Under the pieces are notes generated by a model. It was not told the origin of the DNA and ran no database searches. It saw only the letters and a list, made by a program, of their open reading frames with translations. DNA of 64,000 nt from Dipteronia dyeriana (taxonomy: Eukaryota; Streptophyta; Magnoliopsida; Sapindales; Sapindaceae), in the NCBI GenBank assembly GCA_032871835.1, contig CM065300.1:6715768-6779767 (forward strand). Reading direction: 5' to 3'. This document shows, piece after piece, positions 9,474-21,159 of this stretch. Position 1 is the stretch's first letter; each line of letters starts with the position of its first letter. The translations under genes and the position numbers were made by a program.

Positions 9474-12167
9474 GTTAGGTTTTAGTTTGTGTTGGCATGA
9501 ATTCCATATCAAAATGATGTTTACTTGTAATGACTTAGTTGTTTAGGTTCATGATGATTCAAGCTTTAAGGAAGAAAAAACAACAAATCAAAGCAAGTTC
9601 TAAGTCTTCAAAGAGAAATGATGCAATTTGGTTCTACAAAGGTATTCTTTCTCTTACAAGGCTTAGACACACACACACATATCATACATTTGTGTCTCTG
9701 CATCGTTGTGCACCTTTATAGGCACACACACACATATCATACATGTGTGTCCTTGTATCGTTGTGCACCTTTATAGGCACACACATACAATTCATTCACA
9801 TGTGTCCCTACATCGTTGTGCACCATGTATAACACATTCACACACTTTAAGATGAATGCTCATGCATTGGTTTGGAAATAACATGTTTTGGAATATACAT
9901 GATTGGAAATTATCTCTATGTAGTTTGCATTCTAGTGTGAATTGTGTTTGTGTGTGTATATATTTGTATAACATGGATATTGAACTTGGATTTAGTCTTA
10001 AATCATTCTTGATTGAGTTATGTTCATTTCGGTTACTCATACTGTTGATTTCAAGTTCAAAGTCAAAAGATACTACACTTTTAACTCATGTTGCATACAT
10101 TGTTTTTGTCTTCGTATATCGAGTCAAATTATTATTTTCTAGGTTAAGTATCTTATATGTCCATGTCTGTGTGAGAGTTATGGTTCGTAATCCATAAACG
10201 GATTCAAATTTTGAGTTTGGAGTCCAGAGAATGGTGGAAGAACGTGAGAGAAGCGCGAGAGGAATGCACCATGGCATAAAGGCCATGGAGGTGTGCATGC
10301 CCGAGATGGCGTGTGGCCATCTCGGCCGCACAACCTTGCTGCCCCGAGATGCCCAAACGCCATCTCGGGGGAGCACTTCAAAAGGAGGGAAATTTGGTCT
10401 TTCTTGCTTTCTTCTTTCCCACGCCTTTATAATCTCTCTCCCTCTCACATTTCATTCTAAGAAGAAATTCAAATCAAGTGTGCAGAATTTTTCTCTCTAA
10501 ATTTTCTCACCTTCCAAACACCATAACTTCTTCATTTGAACTCTGATTTGAGTGATTTGAATTTGAGAGTGTTCATCTATTCATCCTCTGTCTTTTCTTT
10601 GAAGGTTTGAGTTAATTTTCCTGCTGTTTTTAGTGTCTAATCATACAGAAATGGGACTGCACCTAGATCAACTAAGGTATTGATTTTCTCTCTAAGTTTT
10701 CTTTTAAAACTTGGTCAATTGCCTTGGGTTTTCTTCTTCTACATATATTTGTATATTGTGGGTGTTTTGATTTGTATTTTGAACACTTTCAAAGCTAGAT
10801 TGAATTTCAATTGAAATCATTCATGTTGAGTTAGGTTTTGATTTTGCCTATGTTATCACATGATTGGGATTGTATTATGTTAGCTTTGATTCTAGGACTA
10901 TTTTGTGATCTTTGATTGATTGATTTTGAGAAAAAATAGTTCCTCACATGTATTAGGCTCTCTTGGCTGAAATTCTCACATAATACATGTGCTTATGTTC
11001 TTTTGAGTTATTCATGTGATTTGTTGAATATGTGATTAGGAATATGCTCTAGAACTTATGCTCAGATCTATTTGACATTGTCATATGATTTTAGCATGTT
11101 TTAGGTTGTTGTGATTTAAACTTGATCTTGTGATTTGTTGATCATATCTTGTGATTTGTTGATCATATCTTGTGATTCGTTGATCATATCTTGTGATTCA
11201 AGTTTAGATATATGTATGAATCTAGTTTGTGATTAATGTTGATCATATCTTATATAATCTAGATTGACTACTCATGCATGATGAACTAGACTATATGTGA
11301 TTTGTGTATTCATGCTCATGTCTAGTAATTTCCATAGGATTTGTTGATCATAGCATTCTATATTGCATGCTTGTTTGCGTTTTTCATTCATGATCACCTA
11401 GATGTCTTGTGAGAAGGACGTCTTGACAATAGGTATGAGACCTATGGTGTTGAGCAAGAAGTCTTGGCCAGAGGTGTGAAGCCTCGGATTTTCGAGCAAG
11501 GAAGTCTTGGCTAGAGGTGTGAAGCCTTGGTTAGTCGAGCAAGAAGTCTTGCCTAGAGTTTGGAGAACTCGGATAGGTGAGCAAGGAACTCTTGACTAGA
11601 TTCGGGAAGACTCGGATAGTTGAGCAATAAGTCTTACCTTGGGTTGTGAAGATCCGGATAAGGTGAGCAAGGAAGTCTTGACAAGAGGTGTGAAGCCTCG
11701 GATTGTTTAGCATAGGGCGACAACTTCTAGAGTAGGATAGAAGGGTAGTTTCTAGGTGAAGAGGTCACTTGAGAGATTGTACTTGTCTTATCTACTAGTG
11801 GATTTTGTTTGCCATTGGCTGCTAGCCCGTGGATGTTTCCTCTTCGGAGGTTTACCACTTTATATCTTGTATCAACTTTTCTCTATCCATATCTCTCTAA
11901 TATTTGTATTGTGGATAGAACTCTTTATATATGTTGACTTCCTCTTTATAATATAGATTGTGTATGTGTTACAATTACTTATTTGTATCACACTTTACTT
12001 GTGTTTATATATTGATTAATTGTCTTTAATTAATATATATATATTGTGATACAAGCAATCTAGAGGGACAAACTTTTGTTTGTTTCTAAGGGAGTCGAAA
12101 AATGTGTCTAACCTATTCACCCCCCCTCTAGGTTAGCCTTGAGCATTTAACCGTGATTGTATTTTCA
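9474..12167 (+). repeat. 5' LTR of the Copia element
   Basis: The LTR is 2694 bp, beginning TGTTAGG and ending TTTTCA. It contains three roughly 60-bp tandem units at about 9664-9825 (CACACACACATATCATACAT core), two hairpins (10301-10370), a TTTATAAT promoter-like motif near 10428, and four copies of a 21-bp unit ending TGATCATATC near 11120-11205. A degenerate repeat with a GTCTTGG-CTAGAGGTGTG core runs through 11400-11710. ORF-like frames in it have no recognisable domain. Confidence 0.9.
10301..10370. repeat. Two adjacent GC-rich hairpins in the Copia 5' LTR
   Basis: Stem 1 is CCGAGATGGC (10301-10310) pairing with 10316-10325. Stem 2 is CCCCGAGATG (10342-10351) pairing with 10361-10370. 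They stand out in AT-rich LTR sequence, about 60-130 bp upstream of the TATA-like motif. The same hairpins occur in the 3' LTR. Confidence 0.8.
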
Positions 12168-12169
12168 AT

Positions 12170-12181
12170 TGGTATCAAAGC
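12170..12181 (+). other. Primer-binding site of the Copia element
   Basis: TGGTATCAAAGC matches the plant initiator-Met tRNA complement at 11 of 12 positions and lies two bases after the LTR end. Confidence 0.85.
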
Positions 12182-12251
12182 AGGACACTAGATTGCACTT
12201 AGTATGAGTCCGGGGTGATACTTTCATGGTTTTTGTAAGGCGTTTGAAGTC

Positions 12252-14320
12252 ATGGATTTACAAGATGATGTAATGGCGGAAGGAGCCTCAAATACTAGGC
12301 CACAAATACTAGGCCACAATTACTTCGTGGCACTGACTATAGGTATTGGAAGTTGAGGATGAAAGCCTATATCCACTCTATTGATAAAAGGGCTTGGATG
12401 GTAGTGGAAGAAGGTTATAGTCCTCATACCAAGATTTTAGAGGATGGAACCATGATACTCTAGCCAAGGAGTGAATAGACAACAAATGAGTTTGAGGCTG
12501 TAAAATGGCACCATCGTGCTATGAATGCCATCTTTGGAGGAGTTGATGGGCATCAATTCTCCTATATCCAAAATCTTGAATCCACAAAGGAAGCTTGGGA
12601 TACTCTCCAAGTTACTTATGAAGGAACCTTAGCGGTGAAGAAATCGAGGCTTCAAATGTTGGCATCACAATTTGAAGGTTTAAGTATGGGTGAGGAAGAA
12701 AAGTTCGAAGACTTCCAATTCCAGCTTCTTAACATAGCTAACCAATGTCAAGAACTTGGAGTACCTATCTCAAAAGAGCGTTTAAATTGGAAAATCCTTA
12801 GGTCTCTTCCTAAGAGATTCAAATCAAAAGTGACTGCCATTGAGGAAAGCAAGGATGTGGATAGTATGAACATTGATGAGTTGCTTGGGTCTCTCCAAAC
12901 TTATAAGATGTGCTTGAAGCCAAAGATCAAGAGTAAGGGAATTGCTCTTAATGCTATTGAGGAGGAGAGTGATGATGAAAATGAAGAAATGACACTCTTG
13001 GTTAGAAGGTTTAAGAAGTTTCTAAAGAAGAATGTCAAACCTAAAGGCAAGTCTTCTAAGGAAAAAGGAGTCAAGAGAACATCATTTCCAAGGATTGTGA
13101 AGAATAGTCAAGCCATGAACAAGAAAGAGGTTCAATGCTATAATTGTCAAGGTTTTGGTCACTTTGCTAGTGAGTGCACCAAGAAGCCATCTAAGAAAGA
13201 CAAGAAAGGCAAAGTGTTGGTGACTAATTGAAGTGATGATAATTCTAGTGACAATGAGAGCTCTAGTAGTGAGTCTTCAAGTGATGAAGAGTTGGTGAGC
13301 AACTTTGTAGCTCTAACTGCTTCTCATTCTTCACTAGATGTTAGTAGTACAATATCTTTGAACAAGAACCTTGATGCAAATCATGATAGAAGCTCTAGTT
13401 TCATTCCTACTAATCTTGAGTTGTTGAAAAAGATAGAAAAGCTTGAAGAAGCTAGAGACAATGCTCAAAGAGAAGTAGTTGAGAAGGATGATTTGATCAA
13501 GAAACAACTAGATGAGTTTGTGGTTGTTACTCGTAGACTTCTTAGTGAAAAAAATGATATTATGAAGAAGTTTAGAGAACTTGAAATGATTAACCTTGAG
13601 AAGGATAATGTGATATCTTCTTTGAAGAAAAGAGAACAAGATTTGATGGAAGAGATAGACACGGCTAAGGAGGCTATCAAGGATTTAGTAAATGATTCGG
13701 TTAGTGTGTCTAGTGTTAGAAATCTTATTAACTCTCATAGTGGTGAAGACAACTTGGTAGTTGAAGAGGAGCTATTGGAAGCACCACTTTATACACGCTT
13801 TGATGAAGTAATGATTGATAAGAAACCACACAAGAAGAGAAGATCAAAAGCCAAGAATAAGTTGGCGAACAAGGTATCTTTGCAAACTCCTAGTGAAGCT
13901 AGTTCAACTCCAAAAGGTACAATCTCATCTTTTATTCCAGTTTGCCATTATTGCAACACAATAGGTCACATTAAGCCTAGGTGTTATAAATATATTGAAA
14001 AATGCAAATTAGGAAATGAATCTAGGGATAAGGAGATTAAACTTCTACTTGAACATGCTAAGGCCTTGAAAGTTGAGAAACATGATAATTTTGCTAAGCA
14101 TGAGAAAAAGTTGTGGAGTAGAAAGAATTCTAATCTTGTTCAACTTGACAAAGCTTGTGTTGAAAATGTTAAAGAAGAGTGTGTTAATGATATTCTTGTT
14201 AATCAAGTCATTGAAGGACTTTACTCTAGATTTAACATTGTTGTCAAGGATGATATTGGAAATGTTTGTGTAGGTACACCTAAGAACAAGTGGTTCAAGG
14301 GTGAGTGCTCTTATCACTAA
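12252..14320 (+). pseudogene. Copia gag with two CCHC zinc knuckles (decayed)
   Basis: The ATG at 12252 starts a gag protein whose expected RG-DYRYWK-RMKAYI motif is thrown out of frame by a tandem duplication of 14 bp around 12288-12316. Point stops follow near 12461 and 12476. From 12521 the UBN2/Retrotran_gag_2 pattern is clear (K-AWDTL-YEGT-VKKSRLQML). The first zinc knuckle, CYNCQGFGHFASEC, is near 13136-13177. A TGA at about 13229 (TGG likely ancestral) is followed by an acidic Ser-rich linker, a coiled coil (about 13420-13690) and a second knuckle, CHYCNTIGHIKPRC, near 13942-13983. The frame ends at 14320, just where SIRE elements normally enter protease. Confidence 0.85.
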
Positions 14321-16005
14321 TATAAGAAGCACATGTGAGGTAGCTTTGAGGCTATATATCAAATGTGTTGAGAATTCTTGCTTGCTAGCTTTGAATACTC
14401 CATGTATTGATATGAACTTGGTTATCTCACATCATGTTTGTTATGATGGTCAAAATTTGTTGATTAACTTTGAAGAAGTTCTTTTGATATATGTGTTGAT
14501 TGAGTTGAGATATTATGCTTTTTATACTCTTGTTGTGAAACATCGTCAACTTGGTGTCATGAGGACATTCAAGATAAAAGTGCTCATAAAAAGGGCGAAA
14601 GTATGATATTTGGTGAATATAATGTGCAAAAAGGTATCTCTATACTCTAATGCATGTTCTCTTAGATATTCATCTTTTGACTCAATTCTTGACATACATC
14701 TCATAGCATGTCATATTAGAGAATTTTGTATAGCATACATATGGTTCTCATTGACATTTGCTATTTTATGATCTAATAGTGATATTGTTCACATTGATCT
14801 TAACCTTGATGATTGTTTGTGTTTAGTATATTGAGTGGCATTACTTTTGAAATATGAGCTTCATATTCTTTGAAAGCTACTCATTAGAGAAATAATGATC
14901 TTGAATAAGTCTCTACTTATTGCTCTTAGATCAATTGCTTATGAGCCATAAAATCTTGGTTTTCTAAAAATTGCACATTGCTTCTCTTATATGTTTTGCT
15001 AGTAGGTTGAGTTTACTAATATGTAAACATTGGATACATCTTGAAGTTTTTGTGCTTAAATACATTTAAAATGACCTATGGTTAGTATCCATTTTGCTTC
15101 GACAATTACATAGAACTCAACGAGCACCTTCATGAAAAGGGCTACACACCTTGGTTGTGAAAGCTACCCAATGTTGGAAAGAGCTACACCATTGTGATGA
15201 GTGAAAGCCGTCATGAAGTGAATTTTTGTTTATGTAAAAAAAAATGGAAAAATCAAAGAAGTGTTGAAATGAAATCAATAAAAAAAAAGCTTTGATTTAA
15301 AGCCTAAAAAGAAAAGGAGGAAGGCTTAAAAAGGAGTTTAGTTGAAAATCAAATGAGCTCGGGTTGAAAAACAGAAATGGGATGACGAGCCACATGCACA
15401 CACACACTTATATGTTGAAAATCTATTCTCTTAAAAGCAAAAAAAATCCGGATGATAATCGGTTTGACTTTTTATGGAAAAAACTTAAGATGAATAGTTG
15501 TTGGAAATTGTTTGCATGTTGATTATCAAACTACTTCTTGATATAAATTTGAAGCATATCTCTCACACACACACTTTGTTTATGAGTATGATGATATCTT
15601 TGCAATTGTTGAAGAATTATGAGAGAACTTTAAAAATCTTTGTGTATCTCTCTTAGCATATGGAGTTTATTTTGTTGATATTTCTTCAAATTGCTTGAAT
15701 GTGTGATTGTGTGAACTTCCTTGTGAACCTTATGCTATCATGAATCTTAGTCATGGCATTTATCAAAGGGGAGCATTGTATGCTAGACATTGTTCTCTTT
15801 TATGATATGTTCACATGTTTCATTTTGTTACATGTTGGCATATTTTGACTTAATGATACTTGTAAGATATTACTCACTATCTTTGTCTTGCATGATGATT
15901 CATTCTTAAGTCATATGTCATTGTTTTATATATTTGTGACTAATAAGCTTGTTTTTTCTTTCACTCACTTTTGTATGTTTATAGCATCTTATTTCACAAG
16001 AACAA
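14321..16005 (+). other. Non-coding stretch in place of pol in the Copia element
   Basis: In an autonomous SIRE-type element this interval would hold protease, integrase, RT and RNase H (about 3.5 kb or more). Here I find 1.7 kb of AT-rich sequence with short frames only (longest about 100 codons at 14301-14606) and none of the DSG, DDE or YVDDM motifs. The origin of this sequence is not clear. Confidence 0.6.
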
Positions 16006-17061
16006 ATGGGAAGAACTAAAGTTACCGGAAGTGGAAATCAATTGAATTCCATTGTGAAAGTCAAGTCAACCTCAAAGAGATCCAAAGCTTCAAGGTCAAA
16101 GGGTTTAGGGATCTTTGCAACTAATAAGATATTTCAAGAGAGAGACATTGACTTAGGTAAATGTAAAGATTCTTATGTTCTTAAATGCATTAAGGATAGA
16201 AATTGGGAATCTTTGGTGAGCATGCTAGGAATAATGAATGACACTATTGTTAGAGAATTTTATCATGAATATAGAGAGAGTGCCACCTTATTGGATGCTT
16301 TGATGGATGCTAGGGGTGTTGTGTTTAGAGTTAACCTAGTAAACATTAACAAGTTTCTTGAACTATCTAGTGATATTGATTCAAACATTCTAGATGTTGA
16401 TATCATTGAGAATCTTAATATCATGGGTAGAACTCTATGTGACAATGCTTCTTTTGAGTGGAAAGGTAGAGCATATATTAGTCAACATGAGTTAACTAAG
16501 GCAAGTGCATTTTGGCATCTTTTCATTTGCACAAATATTATTGCATCTTCGAATTCAACCGAGTTGAATAAAGAAAAGATCAAAATAGTATATGCCTTAG
16601 TGACTAATCAACCTATAAACCTTGGGGATTTGCTTATGTTTTATTTGGATAATGCGGCTTTCTCAACTAGAGGAGATAAGAAGCTTGCATTACCGGGGTT
16701 TACAACTTCTTTATGTTTAGTTCATGGTGTTCAAAGTAGTGAAGATGATATGTTGGTACAACCCTTGGAAAAGTATAGTGATAAACGTGTGTCATACATG
16801 TCATATAAGGATAAGGGTAAGACATGTGATACTTCTGGACTTTTTAGTTCATAAGTTGATTGTCAAGAGACTAGCATAAACATTCTTCTGGATTGGGCTT
16901 TGCATTTGAAGAAGAAGGTTGATGAGCTTAGTGATATAGTTGAAAAACAAGATGCTAGAATAAAAGAGTTAGAGGAGTGTATTGCATCAAGTTCAAGACC
17001 ACCTTTCAAGCATGTTAGGTCAACTACACACACATCTTTCTTTGGTGGATCTAGTAGCTAG
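16006..17061 (+). pseudogene. Env-position ORF (putative plant transposon protein) of the Copia element
   Basis: This is a 351-codon frame starting MGRTK with a basic N-terminus. From about codon 45 it resembles the domain catalogued as putative plant transposon protein (RNWESLV...IVREFYHEYRES...VFRVNLVNINKFLEL), which lies after pol in SIRE and Athila elements and has been called env-like. A single in-frame TAA (16852-16854) cuts off the last 69 codons, which form a coiled coil (LKKKVDELSDIVEKQDARIK) and a Ser-rich tail. I see no clear signal peptide or membrane anchor, so a true envelope function is not supported. Confidence 0.65.
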
Positions 17062-17520
17062 TATTTGAGTTTCATGGTATATTTCTTACCTTTTGGCATC
17101 ATTTCATGTCAAAAAGGGGGAGAGAGAGAGTTGTTATGAATTGCTAGTTACTTAGTTTCCTCTTTATGTTGTTTTTGTGAACTTTTGGACTTTCAATGGC
17201 TTGTAATAATTAGTCTTAAGATTTGGTTAAAAATTCTTGTATTTGGCATGTATTGAGGGGGAGATACATGTATTTGTGGACTTAATTGTATATTCTTATC
17301 CATATTATATGTTGCCATTTGTTGTTTTTCTCTTGTATATGCATTATGCTTTAAGATGATTTGTAGGTTGCTTCAAGAGAAGATCAAGATGAAGTTCAAG
17401 AGTTGGTGAAGATTAATTATAGGAATCTTACTCATTGTAATGTGAGGGAGTGATTTTGTGACCTATCTTCATTTTTATATTTGTAGTAAATGTATAGGTG
17501 TTTTGACATGGAATTTGCCA

Positions 17521-17531
17521 AAGGGGGAGAT
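17521..17531 (+). other. Polypurine tract of the Copia element
   Basis: AAGGGGGAGAT abuts the 3' LTR start. A second AAAAAGGGGGAGAGAG at about 17112-17129 follows the env-position ORF. Confidence 0.8.
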
Positions 17532-20200
17532 TGTTAGGTTTTAGTTTGTGTTGGCATGAATTCCATATCAAAATGATGTTTACTTGTAATGACTTAGTTG
17601 TTTAGGTTCATGATCATTCAAGCTTTAAGGAAGAAGAAACAACAAGTCAAAGCAAGTTCTAAGTCTTCAAAGAGAAAGGATGCAATTTGGTTCTACAAAG
17701 GTATACTAAGACCTTATCTTTCTCTTACAAGGCTTAGACACACACACACATATCATACATTTATGTCCCTGCATCGTTGTGCACCTTTATAGGCACACAC
17801 ACACATATCATACATTTGTGTCCCTGCATCGCTGTGCACCTTTATAGGCACACACATACAATTCATTCATATGTGTTCCTGCATCATTGTGCACCATGTA
17901 TAACACATTCACACACTTTAAGATGAATGCTCATGCATTGGTTTGGAAATAACATGTTTTGGAATATGCATGATTGGAAACTATCTCTATGTAGTTTGCA
18001 TTCTAGTGTGAACTGTGTTTGTATGTGTATATGTTTGTATAACATGGATATTGAACTTAGATTTAGTCTTAAATCATTCTTGATTGAGTTCCGGTCATTT
18101 CGGTTACTCATACTATTGATTTCAAGTTCAAAGTCAAAAGATACTACACTTTCAACTCATGTTTCATACATTATCTTCGTCTTCGTATATCGAGTCGAAT
18201 TATTATTTTTTGGGTTGAGTATCTTATATGTCTATGTCTGTGTGAGAGTTATAGTTCGTAATCCATAAACGGATTCGAATTATGAGTTCGGAGGCCGGAG
18301 AACTATCGAAGAACGCGAGGAGACTGTACCATGGCCAAAAGGCCATGGAGGTGTGCATGCCCGAGATGGCGCGTGGCCATCTCGGTCGCACAACCTTGCT
18401 GCCCCGAGATGCACACGTGCCATCTCGGGGGAGCACTTCCAAAGGAGGGCAATTTGGTCTTTTTTGCTTTCTTCTTTCCCACTCCTTTATAATCTCTCTC
18501 CCTCTCACATTTCATTCTAAGAAGAAATTCAAATCAAGTGTGCAGAATTTTTCTCTCTAAATTTTTTCACCTTCCAAACACCATAACTTCTTCATTTGAA
18601 CTCTGATTTGAGTGATTTGAATTTGAGAGTGTTCATCTATTCATCCTCCGTCTTTTCTTTGAAGGTTTGAGTTAATTTTACTGTTTTTTTTAGTGTCTAA
18701 TCATACAGAAACGGGACTGCACCTAGATCAACTAAAGTATTGATTTTCTCTCTAAGTTTTCTTTTAAAACTTGGTCAATTGCCTTAGGTTTTCTTCTTCT
18801 ACATATATTTGTATATTGTGGGTGTTTTGATTTGTATTTTGAACACTTTCAAAGCTAGATTGAATTTCAATTGAAATCATTCATGTTGAGTTAGGTTTTG
18901 ATTTTGCCTATGTTATCACATGATTGGGATTGTATTGTGTTAGCTTTGATTCTATGACTATTTTGTGATCTTTGATTGATTGATTTTGAGAAAAAAATAG
19001 TTCATCACATGTATTAGGCTCTCTTGGCCGAAATTCTCACATAATACATGTGCTTATATTCTTTTGAGCTATTCATGTGATTTGTTGAATCTATGATTAG
19101 GAATATGCTCTAGAACTTATGCTTAGATCTATTTGACATTGTCATATGATTTTAGCATGTTTTAGGTTTTTGTGATTTAAACTTGATCTTATGATTTGTT
19201 GATCATATCTTGTGATTCAAGTTTAGATATATGCATGAATCTAGTTTGTGATTAATGTTGATCATATATTACATAATCTAGATTGACTACTCATGCATGA
19301 TGAACTAGACTGTATGTGATTTGTGCATTCATGCTCATGTCTAGTATTTTCCATAGGATGTGTTGATCATAGCATTCTATGTTACGTGCTTGTTTACATT
19401 TTGCATTCATGATCACCTAAATGTCTTGTGAGAAGGAGTCTTGACAATAGGTGTGAGACATATGGTGTTGAGCAAGAAGTCTTGGCAAGAGGTGTGAAGC
19501 CTCGGATTGTCGAGCAAAGAAGTCTTGGCTAGAGGTACGAAGCCTCGAATAGTCGAGCAAGAAGTCTTGCTTAGAGTTGGGAGAACTCGGATAGGTGAGC
19601 AAGGAACTCTTGACTAGAGTCGGGAAGACTCGGATAGTTGAGCAAGAAGTCTTGCCTTGGGTTGTGAAGATCCGGATAAGGTGAGCAAGGAAGTCTTGAC
19701 AAGAGGTGTGAAGCCTCGGATTGTTGTAAATAGGGTGACAACTTCTAGAGTAGGATATAAGGGTAGTTTCTAGGTGAAGAGGTCACTTGAGAGATTGTAC
19801 TTGTCTTATCTACTAGTGGATTTTGTTTGCATGGCTGCTAGCCCGTGGATGTTTCCTATTCGGAGGTTTACCACGTTATATCTTGTGTCAACTTTTCTCT
19901 ATCTCTATCTCTCTAATATTTGTATTGTGGATAAAACTCTTTATGTATGTTGACTTCCTCTTTATAATATAGATTGTGTATGTGTTACAATTACTTGTTT
20001 GTATCACACTTTACTTGTGTTTATATATTGATTAATTCTCTTTAATTAATATATATATTGTGATACAAGCAATCTAGAGTGACAAACTTTTGTTTGTTTC
20101 TAAGGGAGTCGAAAAAGGTGTCTAATCTATTCACCACCCCCCCCCCCCCCCCCCCCCTCTCTAGGTTAGCCTTGAGCATTTAACTGTGATTGTATTTTCA
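17532..20200 (+). repeat. 3' LTR of the Copia element
   Basis: The LTR is 2669 bp, collinear with 9474-12167. Differences include one rather than several copies of the 21-bp TGATCATATC unit near 19190 and a longer C homopolymer at about 20135-20157. Confidence 0.9.
18361..18430. repeat. Two GC-rich hairpins in the Copia 3' LTR
   Basis: Stems are 18361-18370 with 18376-18385 and 18402-18411 with 18421-18430. They are identical in stem sequence to the 5' LTR pair, while both loops have changed. Confidence 0.8.
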
Positions 20201-20205
20201 ATACC
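20201..20205. repeat. Target-site duplication, right copy (ATACC)
   Basis: Exact repeat of 9469-9473 immediately after the TTTTCA end of the Copia 3' LTR. Confidence 0.92.
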
Positions 20206-20733
20206 AACCCGAACGAGCACTAGCTTTTAAACAATTTAGGTACTGAAATTCGGTCAAGGAAGGGTCATCGTTATGCACTACCCTAAACAAAACTAAGGTA
20301 GCAACCAATATTCTCCAACCGTTTGGACACAATTGGGAGGGGGCAAGCTTATAATGAAAAAGTACACGGCTAACGAATGAATAGAAAGGGAGTCTGACAC
20401 CAAACTTAAAAAAATCGGAGTGGAAAGTTACTTTGTCTTCTGGAGGAAAACTTGGCAATTCATTTTTTCTTTTTGCTGGGTAGATAAAGAAAAACTGTAT
20501 TGGGAATAAAAAAATGTTTGTTTCAAATTTTCAAGCATATTAGCGAATACAGTGGAGTGAATAGTATCTATTTCATGGCCCCGATTAGGAATAAAAGTAC
20601 AGTTGCGAGGCCTATGACTTCCAGCAGAAGCAAGTCCTGTTACAATTGTAACAACTCGAGGAGACTCATCAGACACAACACCCCCCTCTTCCACTTCTTC
20701 ACAACTTTTGGATTCAGAATCATTCTCATCCAT
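20201..20733 (-). pseudogene. Antisense aORF of the Tat element, N-terminal part
   Basis: From the minus-strand ATG at 20733 an acidic N-terminus (MDENDSESKSCEE) leads, after one frame change near 20450, into FGVRLPFYSFVSRVL...LAPSQLCPNGWRILVATLVLF...SLTEFQYL. This is the characteristic core of the 'putative gypsy type transposon' domain (PF04195). The frame runs into the Copia target site in the middle of the conserved GWYYF motif and resumes at 9473. This shows that the host sequence was a single antisense frame before the insertion. Antisense ORFs of this kind lie between pol and the 3' LTR in several Tat elements. Confidence 0.7.
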
Positions 20734-20943
20734 CTTTACATATGAGATAATAACTACGTAAATAAATTAATTAACCAAAACAGAGCAAAAAGGAAAACGA
20801 ACACATACATGTAGAAATAAGTTGGATGGAGTCAATGATTTAGAATTCTATCAAGTAATATTTATAAATGTATCCTCTAGTCAAATAAAAATAATAATAA
20901 TAATAATAATATATATATGTTGGAATGACTTGACGTTGGAAGA

Positions 20944-21087
20944 GGAAACAAAATTGATTACTAAAGTGAGAAGACTTGACACTGTAAAAGTAGAAAGTTG
21001 GGATAAGACAGTGAAGGAAACAAAATTGACTACTAGAGTGAGAAGACTTGACACTATAAAAGTAGAAAGTTGGAATAAGACAATGAA
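20944..21087. repeat. 72-bp tandem duplication in the Tat 3' untranslated region
   Basis: Two units of about 72 bp begin GGAAACAAAATTGA at 20944 and 21016, sharing AGAAGACTTGACACT. Confidence 0.85.
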
Positions 21088-21159
21088 GAAATGACCTTAC
21101 GACGCGTACAAAAGAAGGCTGTAAGAATAACGTCGAAAGTTAGGCAGTAAAGTAGAATA

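Larger units (their letters stand above)
9474..20200 (+). mobile_element. Ty1/Copia long-LTR retrotransposon (SIRE type), lacking pol
   Basis: Two LTRs of about 2.7 kb begin TGTTAGG and end TTTTCA, flanked by a perfect 5-bp duplication. An initiator-Met tRNA primer site follows the 5' LTR and a polypurine tract precedes the 3' LTR. The internal region (12168-17531) encodes a Copia-type gag with two CCHC knuckles and a downstream env-position ORF, the arrangement of SIRE/Maximus elements. No protease, integrase, RT or RNase H motif could be found between them. It is therefore a non-autonomous derivative or internal deletion. The first 120 bp of the LTRs differ at only about three positions. 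Confidence 0.9.

Noticed and set aside
10231..10500. Plus- and minus-strand ORFs in the Copia LTRs
   Set aside because: They overlap the hairpins and promoter-like region of the LTR and show no recognisable domain, although they are partly preserved in both LTRs simply because the LTRs are near-identical.
16006..16854. True retroviral envelope gene
   Set aside because: The position is right, but no signal peptide, cleavage site or transmembrane segment is evident. Only the plant transposon-protein domain is supported.
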